64,000 bases of DNA from Larkinella insperata (GCF_026248825.1 NZ_CP110973.1:6345501-6409500), one strand, 5' to 3'; counted from the stretch's first letter, positions 1 through 9,322 are shown. Translations and numbers: made by a program. Notes: generated by a model not told the origin, from the sequence alone.

Positions 1-374
1 TGCCCCTGTCGGCCTACGGCCATCCGTCGGCTTTTCAGTCGGAGCGGATGTACATGCAGATGCTGTTCCGGCCCGATAGCTACGTTCCCTACAAACGGTT
101 TGACGAACTGGTTCCCGAGAATGCAACGGTGGCGCTGGGGACCATCAACGACGACTTTGAATATCCGCTTTACGGCAAACACCTCTCCCGGCGGCTGATT
201 CCAATCAATCCGTTCGAAAAGGGTGTGCAGCCGATTCCGAAAGAAGCTGATTACCTGTTTTTCTCGAAAAACGTCATCAAACCGCAGCCGGGCGACCTGC
301 GCCTGGGTACCGACACCACCATGACGCACCTGATCGTGCCCGGTGAGGATTATTATTTACGCAAGCTTAAGTAA
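1..374 (+). CDS. C-terminus of a probable membrane glycosyltransferase (5' truncated)
   Basis: The reading frame is open from the window edge (codons in phase from base 3), so only about 123 C-terminal residues are present. What is visible is soluble, with no membrane segment, and contains stretches such as PENATVALG and EYPLYGKHL followed by a block with a conserved-looking RRLIPINPF. This resembles the periplasmic tail that follows the helices of GT39/RgtA-D-like polyprenol-dependent glycosyltransferases, but the membrane part lies outside the window. It ends 14 bases before the WbqC-like gene and so probably heads or continues the glycan operon. The family assignment is an inference. Confidence 0.45.
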   Translation, partial: PLSAYGHPSAFQSERMYMQMLFRPDSYVPYKRFDELVPENATVALGTINDDFEYPLYGKHLSRRLIPINPFEKGVQPIPKEADYLFFSKNVIKPQPGDLRLGTDTTMTHLIVPGEDYYLRKLK

Positions 375-388
375 ACACACCAACGGAT

Positions 389-1087
389 ATGACGATTGCC
401 ATCATGCAGCCCTATTTCCTGCCCTACATCGGCTACCTGCAACTGATGAACGCCGTTGATAAGTTTATCATTTACGATGACGTTGCGTTCATCAACCGGG
501 GCTGGATCAACCGGAACCGGATTCTGGTTAACGGCAAAGACCACCTGATCACGGTTCCGCTTAAAGACGCCAGCCAGAACAAACAGATTGCCGACATCCA
601 CCTGAGCGACGATCCGAAGTGGCGGTCCAAACTTCTGCAAACCATCGGCCAGAGCTATCGGAAAGCGCCTTTTTACACAACGGTCTACCCCTTACTGGAA
701 AAAATAGTAAACTTGGAGGTTCATACGATTGCTGATCTGGTTCGTGGTAGTTTTGTGTTCATTAATGACTATCTCGGCATTCAAACGGAGATTGTTCCGT
801 CATCGGATCGTTATCATAACAGCGACCTCAAAGCCCAGGATCGGATTCTGGATATTTGTCGCCAGGAAAAGGCCGATCGTTACATCAACCCCATTGGCGG
901 GATGGAACTCTACGACCGGCAACGATTTACCGAAGCGGGCCTGGAATTGTTTTTCATTCAGTCGAAACGGGTCGACTACCCGCAGTTTCAGAATGAGTTT
1001 GTCCCCTGGCTTTCCGTCGCCGACGTCCTGATGTTCAACGACGTTCCGACGGTGCAGAAAATGCTGGGGGCATTTGAATTGGTTTAA
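389..1087 (+). CDS. WbqC family protein
   Basis: A 232-residue protein opening with MTIAIMQPYFLPYIGY, the hallmark N-terminus of the WbqC family (PF08889), followed by the family's FIIYDDVAFINRGW block. Family members sit in O-antigen and capsule clusters and are implicated in making or modifying amino sugars, but the reaction is not settled. Length matches the usual 220-240 residues, so the gene looks complete. It is the first full gene of a co-directional run of glycan genes, and its neighbours are an acyltransferase and a glycosyltransferase, which fits a role in preparing a modified nucleotide sugar. No ribosome binding site is obvious, as is normal in Bacteroidota. Confidence 0.88.
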   Translation: MTIAIMQPYFLPYIGYLQLMNAVDKFIIYDDVAFINRGWINRNRILVNGKDHLITVPLKDASQNKQIADIHLSDDPKWRSKLLQTIGQSYRKAPFYTTVYPLLEKIVNLEVHTIADLVRGSFVFINDYLGIQTEIVPSSDRYHNSDLKAQDRILDICRQEKADRYINPIGGMELYDRQRFTEAGLELFFIQSKRVDYPQFQNEFVPWLSVADVLMFNDVPTVQKMLGAFELV

Positions 1088-1165
1088 CGTTGAATGACTG
1101 AATAGCTGCCGCCCTAAAAAGCGCGATCTTTGATTCTACTCACTCATTCAAAATTAGCTACCCAC

Positions 1166-1819
1166 ATGGCAAAGGTTGTTATTTTTGGTGTTTTGGACAC
1201 GGCCGAACTGGCGCATTTCTACCTGACGCACGACTCGGAGCACGAGGTTGTTGCCTTTACCGTAAACCAGGAATACTTGAAGGAAGTGGAGTTTAAAGGA
1301 CTTCCGGTGGTTCCGTTTGAAACGGTAGAAACCATCTATCCCCCGCAGGAATTTAAGTTTTTCGCGCCCATGACGGGCCGGAAAATGAATAAGAACCGGG
1401 AAAAAGTGTACCTCGACGCCAAAGCAAAAGGGTACGAATTTATTTCCTACGTCAGTTCGAAAGCCACCCTGTTCAACAATCCGATTGGCGAGAACTGCTT
1501 CATTCTGGAAGACAATACCATTCAACCTTTTACCACGATCGGCAACAACGTTGTTCTGTGGAGCGGCAACCACATCGGCCACCACGGCCAGATCAAGGAT
1601 CACGTGTTTTTTACGTCCCACATTGTGCTGTCGGGCCACTGCGTCGTTGATTCCTACTGCTTCTTTGGGGTCAACAGCACCATTCGGGATTACCTGCACA
1701 TCGCCGAAGGAACGCTGGTCGGGATGGCCGCTGCGGTCGTTAAATCCACCGAACCCTGGGGCGTCTACATGGGTAACCCCGCCGAAAAAAAACCGGTACC
1801 GAGCCATAAAGTGTATTGA
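1166..1819 (+). CDS. PglD/NeuD-like sugar O/N-acyltransferase
   Basis: A 217-residue protein. An N-terminal Rossmann-like part (VVIFGVLDTAELAHFY) is followed from about residue 95 by a left-handed beta-helix of hexapeptide repeats with the GNHIGHHGQI segment, where a histidine acts as base in PglD and NeuD. It ends in a GNPAEKK motif typical of hexapeptide sugar acetyltransferases. These enzymes transfer an acetyl or similar acyl group from an acyl carrier to an amino sugar nucleotide. The frame opens 12 codons earlier, but the ATG at 1166 matches the family start. The stop overlaps the TTG start of the next gene, indicating translational coupling. Confidence 0.85.
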   Translation: MAKVVIFGVLDTAELAHFYLTHDSEHEVVAFTVNQEYLKEVEFKGLPVVPFETVETIYPPQEFKFFAPMTGRKMNKNREKVYLDAKAKGYEFISYVSSKATLFNNPIGENCFILEDNTIQPFTTIGNNVVLWSGNHIGHHGQIKDHVFFTSHIVLSGHCVVDSYCFFGVNSTIRDYLHIAEGTLVGMAAAVVKSTEPWGVYMGNPAEKKPVPSHKVY

Positions 1820-3015
1820 AAAAGATCTTGTTTATCGGCCACGATGCCAACCGGGCCGGCGCGCAGTTGGTGTTGTTACAGTTGCTCCAGATGCTGAAGC
1901 AACGAAACATCCCAACCCATTTGCTGCTGGGTGACGGTGGCCCGCTGGAAACCGAATATCGGGAAGTGACCAGCGTGACAAAATGGCCCGAACCCGTTCG
2001 GCAGCTCTACAGCCGCCGGATTGATCAGCTTCTTTATCTGCTGCGCATTGGGCAATGGCTGCACCGACGCAGGGAACAACGACGCTGGCGAGCCTTCGAA
2101 GACGAGCTGCGGTTGCAGAATCTTGGTCTGGTCTTGGTCAATACGGTTACGAACTCCGGACTTTACCGGCAAATCCACGAATTGATCAAACCGCTGCCCA
2201 CTATTTTGTTTGCGCATGAATTGGAAATGGCAATCCGTCTGTACACGCAACCCGATAACCTGCGGTTCATGCTCGACCATGCCGACCGCCTGATTGCAGT
2301 CTCTCGGGCCGTTGCCCACCATTACGTCGATGCCTATGGCTTCAACCCAAAGCAGATCAGCACATTTCAACTGATTGATATTCCGAACCTGCTGCAAAAA
2401 ATTGAACAGGCGCGTCAGGCGTCGGATGTACTGGCCCAGCACGGAATTCCGGAAAATGCCATCATTATTGGCGGTTGTGGCAACGCGGAATGGCGCAAAG
2501 GCAACGATTTGTTCAACGTGATTGCCCGGCAGGTGATCCGCCAACATCCGGATGTACCGGTTTATTTTGTCTGGGTTGGCATGCCGCGTACCGAATTGTA
2601 CCAGGACCTGACGCTGGATTTGCAAAAAGCCGGACTGAGCGACCGGGTGCTGCTCCTTGAGCCAACCCCCGACGTGTTCCGGTATACCGTGCGTTTTGAT
2701 ATCTTTGCGCTTTGCTCCCGCGAAGACCCTTACCCGCTGGTCGTGTTGGAAGCCGCTCTGAGCGAAACGCCCGTGGTGTGTTTCGAACGGGCCGGGGGAG
2801 CACCCGAACTGGTCGAAACCGACGGCGGTTTCGTGGTTCCGTACCTGGACACGGTAGCGATGGCCAACCGGATCAGCACCCTGATTAACGACCCAACCAA
2901 ACGCCGGCAAATGGGCCAAACGCTGCGGCAGAAAGTCATCGAACGGCATTCTTCCGAAAAAAATCTGGATTCTTTTCTGGCAATCGTCAACCAATTGACC
3001 ACAACCCTAAATTGA
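1816..3015 (+). CDS. Glycosyltransferase family 4
   Basis: A 399-residue GT-B enzyme. The N-terminal half begins KKILFIGHDANRAGAQLVL, an acceptor-side Rossmann fold with the glycine-type loop. The C-terminal half carries the donor-binding REDPYPLVVLEAA segment (the E-x7-E pattern of GT4) followed by a GGAPELV turn. Such enzymes add a hexose or derivative from a nucleotide sugar to a lipid-linked oligosaccharide at the inner membrane. The start codon is TTG: it overlaps the preceding stop (TTGA), and no ATG lies nearby upstream of the conserved N-terminus. Sugar and linkage cannot be read from the sequence. Confidence 0.87.
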   Translation: MKKILFIGHDANRAGAQLVLLQLLQMLKQRNIPTHLLLGDGGPLETEYREVTSVTKWPEPVRQLYSRRIDQLLYLLRIGQWLHRRREQRRWRAFEDELRLQNLGLVLVNTVTNSGLYRQIHELIKPLPTILFAHELEMAIRLYTQPDNLRFMLDHADRLIAVSRAVAHHYVDAYGFNPKQISTFQLIDIPNLLQKIEQARQASDVLAQHGIPENAIIIGGCGNAEWRKGNDLFNVIARQVIRQHPDVPVYFVWVGMPRTELYQDLTLDLQKAGLSDRVLLLEPTPDVFRYTVRFDIFALCSREDPYPLVVLEAALSETPVVCFERAGGAPELVETDGGFVVPYLDTVAMANRISTLINDPTKRRQMGQTLRQKVIERHSSEKNLDSFLAIVNQLTTTLN

Positions 3016-3030
3016 TATAGAATCAGTAGC

Positions 3031-4014
3031 ATGACGCTTGCTTTCACCATCTGCTCGATCAACTACCTGGCGCAGGCGCGCACCCTGGGCGATTCCCTGC
3101 GAAAAACCAACCCTGACTGGCAGTACGTGATTGGGCTGGTCGATAAGCTGGATCGGGCCAATTTGCCATCTTCGCTCCTGCCTGAGTATCCGATGCTGGA
3201 AGTCGATCAGATTGAGATTGAGGACTTCGCGGGCATGTGCGACCGCTACGACATTACGGAACTGAATACCGCTGTCAAACCGTTTTACATCGACTATTTT
3301 TTCAAACACCACCCCGAAGCCACCGAAGTTATTTATTTCGACCCCGATATCATTGTCTTCCAGCCGCTTACCCGTCTGAAGCAGCACTTGGCGGAATACA
3401 ACCTGGTTTTAACGCCCCACATTTGCCAACCGATCAACGACTGGCTAATTCCCAACGAGTTGAATCATTTGAATACGGGAACCTTCAACCTGGGGTTCAT
3501 CGGCTTACAGAAAACCGAAGAATCGAACCGGTTTGTGCAGTGGTGGAAAAAACGGCTGGTCAACGAATGCCGCATCGACCTTTGCAACGGTTTGTTTGTC
3601 GATCAGCACTGGGTAAATTTTGCACCGATTTATTACGATCGGGTCTGGATTGAAAAGCACCCGGGGTACAATGCTGCTTACTGGAACCTGCACGAACGGT
3701 CTTTCTCGGCGCCAAACGGGGTCTGGCGCGTCAACGAAACGGCGGATCTGCAGTTTTTCCACTACAGCGGATACGGAGTTCACAAACCGGAGGAGGTCTC
3801 CAAATATCAGAACCGGTTTACATTTAAAGACCGGGCCGATATTGTACCGCTCTTCAAACATTACCATCAGCAACTGCTTGATAATCAAAACGAAACTTAC
3901 CGAAACTACCCCTGCTTTTACATCAAGCCGCCCAAAATCCTGTATTATCAGAAAGTTCGGAGAGCACTGAAATCTCCGCTTCATGCGTTAATTTCGGTGT
4001 TGGAAAACCGGTAA
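3031..4014 (+). CDS. GT8-like glycosyltransferase (copy 1, intact DPD motif)
   Basis: A 327-residue GT-A type protein. It starts TLAFTICSINYLAQARTLG, as in GT8-like transferases that walk along a substrate series. It has ITELNTAVKPFYIDYFF, then YFDPDIIVF with D104 and D106 forming a DxD-type metal and nucleotide-sugar site. Later motifs include NTGTFNLGFIGL, FVQWW and WNLHER. It is clearly paralogous to the protein at 5882-6847, which shares these blocks in the same order. It lies 15 bases after the GT4 gene and 16 before the DUF5672 gene, so all are probably co-transcribed. Donor and acceptor are unknown. Confidence 0.8.
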   Translation: MTLAFTICSINYLAQARTLGDSLRKTNPDWQYVIGLVDKLDRANLPSSLLPEYPMLEVDQIEIEDFAGMCDRYDITELNTAVKPFYIDYFFKHHPEATEVIYFDPDIIVFQPLTRLKQHLAEYNLVLTPHICQPINDWLIPNELNHLNTGTFNLGFIGLQKTEESNRFVQWWKKRLVNECRIDLCNGLFVDQHWVNFAPIYYDRVWIEKHPGYNAAYWNLHERSFSAPNGVWRVNETADLQFFHYSGYGVHKPEEVSKYQNRFTFKDRADIVPLFKHYHQQLLDNQNETYRNYPCFYIKPPKILYYQKVRRALKSPLHALISVLENR

Positions 4015-4030
4015 CCGTCCTGACACACGA

Positions 4031-4864
4031 ATGAATAACTCCCGCAAGAATCCGCAGTTGGCCTGCGTTGTCATCCCGGTTTATCAGTCGTCGCTGACGG
4101 ATCATGAGCAGATTTCGCTGAGCCAGTGCCTGCGCGTTCTGGGCAAACACCCGATCATTTTAGTGGCTCCCCAGACGCTGGATGTTTCGTATTTGACACA
4201 GCCTCATCCGCAGCTTCAGGTTCGGACTTTCAACGAGTCGTATTTCAAGGATATTCAGGCGTATAACCGACTGATGTTGTCTGAGGAGTTTTATCAGGCC
4301 TTTACGGATTTTCGATTCATGCTCATTCACCAACTGGATGCGTTTGTTTTTCAGGATGAACTGACCGACTGGTGCCGCCGGGGGTACGATTACATCGGCG
4401 CGCCCTGGCTCCGCGACCGCGATTTCTTCGACTGGAAGGATGAAGCGGTTTTCAGCATCAAGAAAAAGATTGCGCTGTGGCTGGATTTGAAGAAGGCAGA
4501 TGGGGTTACGCCCCGCGAAATCACCTCCCTGAACGGCGTTGGAAACGGCGGCTTTTCGCTGCGGAATGTGTCGTCGCTGCTGCGCTGGATCCGGTTTTTC
4601 CGCAAGAAAATCGACAATTACGAAAAAATTCACGCCCATCAATACAACGAAGACGTTTTCTGGGGAATTGAGGTCAACCGGTATTTTCCCCTGTTGAGCA
4701 TACCGGACTTCCGGACGGCCATGCGGTTTGCGGTGGAATTCTATCCCGAGCGCGCCATTGCCACCTACAACAACGGACATTTGCCCTTTGGATGCCATGC
4801 CTGGGATATTCACGGAACCGATTACTGGCGCCCCATTTTTGCAACTTATGGCTACACCATCTGA
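4031..4864 (+). CDS. DUF5672 family protein, probable glycosyltransferase
   Basis: A 277-residue protein with the DUF5672 pattern: an N-terminal CVVIPVY strand, FRFMLIHQLDAFVF, YDYIGAPWL and a glycine-rich NGVGNGGFSLRN block, then a WGIEVNRYFP region. DUF5672 domains are found in polysaccharide loci and look like GT-A transferases in which LDAFVF takes the place of a DxD site, but no reaction is established. The final 17 bases overlap the next gene's start, consistent with a tight operon. The function call rests on family resemblance and context only. Confidence 0.8.
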   Translation: MNNSRKNPQLACVVIPVYQSSLTDHEQISLSQCLRVLGKHPIILVAPQTLDVSYLTQPHPQLQVRTFNESYFKDIQAYNRLMLSEEFYQAFTDFRFMLIHQLDAFVFQDELTDWCRRGYDYIGAPWLRDRDFFDWKDEAVFSIKKKIALWLDLKKADGVTPREITSLNGVGNGGFSLRNVSSLLRWIRFFRKKIDNYEKIHAHQYNEDVFWGIEVNRYFPLLSIPDFRTAMRFAVEFYPERAIATYNNGHLPFGCHAWDIHGTDYWRPIFATYGYTI

Positions 4865-5876
4865 CCCAGCTCGTCCGACCTTATCGGTGGCGCTTTGTAC
4901 GTATAATGGCGAAGCCTACCTGGATACGCAGTTGCAGAGCCTGCTCAAACAGAGCCGTTTACCGGATGAGTTGGTTGTCTGCGACGATGATTCGACCGAC
5001 CAGACCCGGACGATTCTGGAGAAATTTGCCGCTGGGGCTCCTTTTCCGGTTTCAATTACCCGGAACGAGGCCCGGTTGGGATACAACAAAAACTTTGAGA
5101 AAGCGCTTTCGCTCTGCAACGGAGAACTGATTTTTATCTGCGATCAGGATGACTATTGGTTGCCCGAAAAAATTGAAACGCTCTCGGCTTATCTGATGCA
5201 GCATCCGCAAACCGACCTGGTTTTCACCAACGCCGTTATTACCGACTCGAAGTTGAATGACACGGGGCGGTTATTCTGGGATACGGTGCGGTTTACGGCC
5301 CCCGTCCGGGACCGCTGGCGCCGGGGTGAAGCCATGGAGGTTTTGCTGGACGGTAATCGGGTGATGGGTTGTGCGTCGGCCCTGCGTCGGCGGTTGCTGC
5401 CCGTGTTGTTACCCATTCCGAACCTGCCCAACTATATTTACGACGGCTGGCTGGGTTTGGTTACAGCCGCCAAAGGCACCATCGATTTTTACGAAAAACC
5501 GTTGCTCTGGTACCGAACTCACGAAAAGCAGCAGGTAGGCACCCGCCCCCCGGAGGCCGGAAAAGCCGTCAGCCTGAAAGACCGGTTTTCGCGTCCGCAC
5601 GCCGAAAAGCTGGAGCCGCTGGTGAGTAAGCACCACGAACTGAACGAATTATACAAGCTGGTCTGCCAACGCATTCCAACAAAAACGCCCGGCATCGGGC
5701 AATTTGAGCGACGGTTAAGCCATTACGCCCGGCGGAGCACGATGCCCGACGGGCGGATTCTACGGCTGGGGCCGGTGGTTCGGGAATTGCTGGCCGGGAA
5801 TTATCACCGCTATGCCGATCAGGAGGCCAACCAGTATGCCCCTTATCTGGCGGCTCTGGGCGATTTAGTCGAGTAA
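4848..5876 (+). CDS. Glycosyltransferase family 2 (rhamnosyltransferase-like)
   Basis: A 342-residue GT2 enzyme: LSVALCTYNGEAYLDTQLQSLLKQS is the family N-terminus, VCDDDSTDQT is the first aspartate cluster, and ICDQDDYW holds the DxD metal site, typical of the RfbF-like subgroup that includes rhamnosyltransferases. A family-typical GWLGLVTAAKG segment follows. Translation very probably starts at the ATG at 4848, inside the end of the DUF5672 gene, because the longer frame upstream is out of family and lies wholly in coding sequence of another frame. Acts at the cytoplasmic face on lipid-linked glycan. Sugar specificity is uncertain. Confidence 0.86.
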   Translation: MATPSDPARPTLSVALCTYNGEAYLDTQLQSLLKQSRLPDELVVCDDDSTDQTRTILEKFAAGAPFPVSITRNEARLGYNKNFEKALSLCNGELIFICDQDDYWLPEKIETLSAYLMQHPQTDLVFTNAVITDSKLNDTGRLFWDTVRFTAPVRDRWRRGEAMEVLLDGNRVMGCASALRRRLLPVLLPIPNLPNYIYDGWLGLVTAAKGTIDFYEKPLLWYRTHEKQQVGTRPPEAGKAVSLKDRFSRPHAEKLEPLVSKHHELNELYKLVCQRIPTKTPGIGQFERRLSHYARRSTMPDGRILRLGPVVRELLAGNYHRYADQEANQYAPYLAALGDLVE

Positions 5877-5881
5877 AAAAC

Positions 5882-6847
5882 ATGATTACATTTCTAACCG
5901 TTTGCACCATTCGGCAACTGCCCCAGGCCCTCGCCCTGGGCGAAAGTTTGCATCAACACCATCCGGCGGACTCCTTCGTCATTGGTCTGTGTGATGATCC
6001 GTCGCACCTGCCAACCGGTTTTACCATACCGTATCCAACTGTGCTGCTGAGTGACTTATCGATTCCTGATCAGGATCAGTTGTCGCAGCAATACACGCCC
6101 GCGGAGTTTGTAGCGGCCTGCAAACCGCTTTTCATCAAACACTTGTACGCCAGGCAGCCCGAGAACACGTGGCTGATCTACCTGGACCCATCCGTCTACC
6201 TGTACCAGCCGCTGACGGAGGTCCGAAGCCGGTACGCCGATGCGACGCTCATGCTAACTCCCCACCTGCTAAAGCCGCTAACCGACAACGCTTATCCGGA
6301 TGAGAAACATTTCCAGAACGTTGGCTTGTACAGTTCCGGATTTGTTGGCCTGCGGCACACCGCCGAAACGACCCGTTTTCTGGACTGGTGGAGCAGCCGG
6401 GTGCCGGAACGGGCCTTTGCCCGGCCCTGCGAGGGGATGTATACCGATCAGATCTGGCTGGTACTGACGCCCGGCTTGTTCGAGGGAGTTACGATTGTCA
6501 AAAACCCCGGCTGGCATCTGGGTTTGTGGAACCTGCACGAACGGCCAACGGATGAAACTAGCCTGGTTTTTCTGAATTACAAGGGCATTGTTGATCAGGA
6601 GGGGTATTTTCAGGCCCAGACGCGCGTCAAGATTTCGGCGTACGCAGCGGTGCAAACACGGCGGCAGGAATACCAGAAACGGTTACGTCAGCTTAACGCA
6701 CGCGCGGAGTTGAGTGCCATCGCCCCGGCGTACGGCCTTCAACCCTTTAAACCTCCTCTGAAAGGCTGGCGAAAAAAAACCGTGGAGTCGCTCCGCGAAA
6801 CCGTCCAGTTTATCGAAACCGTTGACGTTCCCCGGAACATGAAATAA
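5882..6847 (+). CDS. GT8-like glycosyltransferase (copy 2, DPS instead of DPD)
   Basis: A 321-residue paralogue of the protein at 3031-4014. Shared blocks in order are FLTVCTIRQLPQALALGES, ACKPLFIKHLY, LIYLDPSVYLYQPLTEV, GLYSSGFVGL and LWNLHER. The striking difference is D102-P103-S104 where copy 1 has D-P-D, so the second metal-site aspartate is replaced by serine. The enzyme may use a different metal geometry, be metal independent, or be inactive. It is five bases after the GT2 stop and is the last gene before a 328-base gap containing a promoter, so it probably ends the first glycan operon. Confidence 0.78.
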   Translation: MITFLTVCTIRQLPQALALGESLHQHHPADSFVIGLCDDPSHLPTGFTIPYPTVLLSDLSIPDQDQLSQQYTPAEFVAACKPLFIKHLYARQPENTWLIYLDPSVYLYQPLTEVRSRYADATLMLTPHLLKPLTDNAYPDEKHFQNVGLYSSGFVGLRHTAETTRFLDWWSSRVPERAFARPCEGMYTDQIWLVLTPGLFEGVTIVKNPGWHLGLWNLHERPTDETSLVFLNYKGIVDQEGYFQAQTRVKISAYAAVQTRRQEYQKRLRQLNARAELSAIAPAYGLQPFKPPLKGWRKKTVESLRETVQFIETVDVPRNMK

Positions 6848-7175
6848 AGCACGGACGAAAAGCCGTTAGGGTACTATTTACGGGCGCTGACAGGCCTAAA
6901 ACCCGGATGCGTCAGAATGCAATTCGGTATTCTGACCTCACCGTTCTTTTCCGTATCTTTGTAGATACATAAGAAAAATACAATTGACCGGGGCCTGATT
7001 CCGTTCTAAAACCAGGAGTCCGCCAGCGCAAAACGGTATACCGGGCGCGTTGATGGCTTCCACGCTTGAAAGCACTCCGGGCATATTAATTGCTTATTAC
7101 CTTTTCAGTCACTTAATCACACGGTGGTTTTTTCAGCGAACAGCCACCGGCAGACAATGATAACCGATTAGTAAA
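6848..7175 (+). other. Intergenic gap with leader of the polymerase operon
   Basis: No gene was found in these 328 bases. The notable element is a TATCTTTG box near 6954, implying a leader of about 200 bases before the polymerase gene. No clear intrinsic terminator follows the upstream gene, so read-through from the first glycan operon is possible. Confidence 0.5.
6931..6961 (+). promoter_or_regulatory. Bacteroidota-type promoter (TCTG-N19-TATCTTTG)
   Basis: The -7 box TATCTTTG at 6954-6961 matches TAnnTTTG exactly. TCTG at 6931-6934 matches three of four bases of the TTTG -33 box at the canonical 19-base spacing. It would start a transcript near 6968 that carries the Wzy/WaaL-like gene and those downstream. 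Confidence 0.6.
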
Positions 7176-8528
7176 ATGCGTGGTTTGTTAGATTACTTTA
7201 CGCTCCGAAGAATTGATTTAATGCGGATGGTTGTCGGTATTTTAATCAGTCTCAACGGCTATCCACTTATCTTTTTCTTTAAAGAATCGCTGAGGCTGGC
7301 ACCCGGTAGTACGGCTTTTACGGCCGCTTTCCTGGGGCTCGGCTACCTCCTCATGATTCCGACGACCATCTTCCGGAAGCTGTACCGGTGTAACCCCTTC
7401 CTGTTGAAATTCGGAGTTGTCTTTCTGATTTTCTCCATCATTTCCATGTACGTTTATCCCGCGACCTTCTTTGATACCTACACGCAGGATATGCTGTACT
7501 ACCTGTACATTTTCGTTTTTTTATTTCTGCTGATTAATATTCCCAACGACATCATTGAAGTTTTTATACCTATTACTGTTGCGTTTGCCGTTGTTTCCAA
7601 CCTGGCCCTGGTTTATGCCCTGCTAACCGACCCGACCTGGACCATCGGATCGCGGGCGGCTATTCAATACGGGGAAGGCGAATACCGTACGGGTAACCCC
7701 CACGTGTTTGCCCGCAACGCCCTGATCTGCGTCGTGGCCTGCGGCATTTGGGTAACCCAGCCTAAAACCAACTTCCTGGCCCGCATCTTCGCACTTTTTT
7801 CCGGCGTTTTCAGTATGGGTATCCTGGTTCTGACGCAGGTACGTTCCAGTATTCTGGCCTTGGGTATCATCATTTTTCTATTTCTGTTTTTCAACGTCCG
7901 GCCCGCACAAATCAAATCTCTGCTCCGCCAGTTGGTACGTCCGGCATCGCTGGTCATCCTCGGGCTGGTCTTTATCGGTATTTCCTATTTTATCCGAAGA
8001 AACTACGACCTCTACGCGGTTTTATACGGGTACGCGGTGGCCTTCATTGAGCGAAACATGGAGAATGTTTACGCGGTGTTTGGGCTCAAAGCATCGGACA
8101 ACTTCTCGGCTTCGCTGGATGCGTCGGCCAGTAACCGGGCCACCAGCTTTCTCTACCTACGCATTCTGCTGGAGGGTCACCTGAACGTTATTTTATACGG
8201 CCAGGGTTATAAATCCGTTTACCTGGACGTTCCGTTGCTGGAAGCGCTGGTAAATCACGGATTTGTTGGTTTCGTTATTTTTGCCTGCCTGATTCTGTCC
8301 ATGCTGGTTTACAGCCTGAAAGCCATGCGCGATAATCCGGATCCGCTTTCTACCTTCCTGGCCTATTTTTACATCTACATGTTTGTCCAGATGTTTACGG
8401 TTGGCCGACCGTACGAAATGGCCCACTGGCAACCGTTGTGCATGATGATTCGTTTTATCGGAATCGATCACCTTTTCCCGGCCCGTTTACTCAACCGACC
8501 ACCCAAACTGGCTCCCCAGCTCACCTGA
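7176..8528 (+). CDS. O-antigen polymerase/ligase-like membrane protein (Wzy/WaaL type)
   Basis: A 450-residue integral membrane protein with about ten to twelve hydrophobic segments, for example VVFLIFSIISMYVYP, LYIFVFLFLLI and VILGLVFIGISYF. A long polar loop around residues 285-325 (from RRNYDLY to ATSFLYLR) probably faces the periplasm, as in Wzy and WaaL proteins. GNPHVFARNAL before a helix resembles the conserved polar motif of O-antigen ligase domain proteins. It would polymerise glycan repeat units or ligate them to an acceptor on the periplasmic side. Which of the two cannot be decided from sequence. It is preceded by its own promoter-like element. Confidence 0.75.
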   Translation: MRGLLDYFTLRRIDLMRMVVGILISLNGYPLIFFFKESLRLAPGSTAFTAAFLGLGYLLMIPTTIFRKLYRCNPFLLKFGVVFLIFSIISMYVYPATFFDTYTQDMLYYLYIFVFLFLLINIPNDIIEVFIPITVAFAVVSNLALVYALLTDPTWTIGSRAAIQYGEGEYRTGNPHVFARNALICVVACGIWVTQPKTNFLARIFALFSGVFSMGILVLTQVRSSILALGIIIFLFLFFNVRPAQIKSLLRQLVRPASLVILGLVFIGISYFIRRNYDLYAVLYGYAVAFIERNMENVYAVFGLKASDNFSASLDASASNRATSFLYLRILLEGHLNVILYGQGYKSVYLDVPLLEALVNHGFVGFVIFACLILSMLVYSLKAMRDNPDPLSTFLAYFYIYMFVQMFTVGRPYEMAHWQPLCMMIRFIGIDHLFPARLLNRPPKLAPQLT

Positions 8529-8565
8529 ACTCGGTATTTTCATTACGCACAAAGCCTAAAACGTT

Positions 8566-9288
8566 ATGAACTTAAACGATGTTAGAACGACGCTCAGGAA
8601 CCTCGAATTCTCGGCGAAAAAGCGGCTCGGTTATTTTTCCAAAGTTGCCGTTGACCCAACAGCTCTCCCCGCCGAGAAGGTAGGCAGTACCTACGGAAGC
8701 TGGTATTTGTTGAAAAAATTCCTGACGCCCCAAAGCATCGTTTACTCATTCGGAATCGGGTATGATTTCACGTTCGGTGCCGCATTGACCGAGCGGTATG
8801 GCTGCCACGTTTACGCGTTTGACCCTACGGAAAACGTGTTAAGCTGGCTTGACAACCAGCCATTGCCCGAAAAGTTTCATTACAAAGGACTCGCCCTTTG
8901 CGACCAGGATGATACGCTCACGTTTTACACCAATCCTGAAAGAAAGCATTTTAATCACGCCAAAGACGACGAGGTAGAGGAAGTACAAGTCCAGGCTTCG
9001 ACCATCACCACCATCATGAATGACCTGGCTCACCAACGGGTTGATCGGGTCAATCTGGACGTTGAAGGCTCCACATATAAGGTACTCGATCATTTTATCG
9101 AAACGGATTTCAGACCCCGGCAACTACTGGTTGAACTTCACCACTTTTTCACCGGCAACGGCGTAACGGAATCTTCCATTCAGAAAGTAAAGGAGTTTGG
9201 TTACAAGCTCTTTGCCATTTCACCTTCCTATACCGAGTTTAGTTTTATCGCCCGGCCGCCTAAACCGTTTTATTGCTTTGCCCGCTAA
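8566..9288 (+). CDS. FkbM family methyltransferase
   Basis: A 240-residue class I SAM-dependent methyltransferase of the FkbM type. SIVYSFGIGYDFTFG corresponds to motif I, VYAFDPTENV to the acidic loop that binds the SAM ribose, and VNLDVEGSTYKVL to the family's post-II block. In glycan clusters these enzymes O-methylate sugar residues. The N-terminal FSAKKRLGYFSK segment may extend the fold. It lies 37 bases after the polymerase gene. The following GT4 frame overlaps its end only if an unlikely upstream start is used. The acceptor is unknown. Confidence 0.85.
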   Translation: MNLNDVRTTLRNLEFSAKKRLGYFSKVAVDPTALPAEKVGSTYGSWYLLKKFLTPQSIVYSFGIGYDFTFGAALTERYGCHVYAFDPTENVLSWLDNQPLPEKFHYKGLALCDQDDTLTFYTNPERKHFNHAKDDEVEEVQVQASTITTIMNDLAHQRVDRVNLDVEGSTYKVLDHFIETDFRPRQLLVELHHFFTGNGVTESSIQKVKEFGYKLFAISPSYTEFSFIARPPKPFYCFAR

Positions 9289-9322
9289 CACGCCCGGGCG
9301 CGGTTTGGCCCGTAACCACGGA

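Noticed and set aside
1154..1807. Long minus-strand frames under the glycan genes and many other genes
   Set aside because: They are antisense shadows produced by GC-biased third positions; family motifs are all on the opposite strand.
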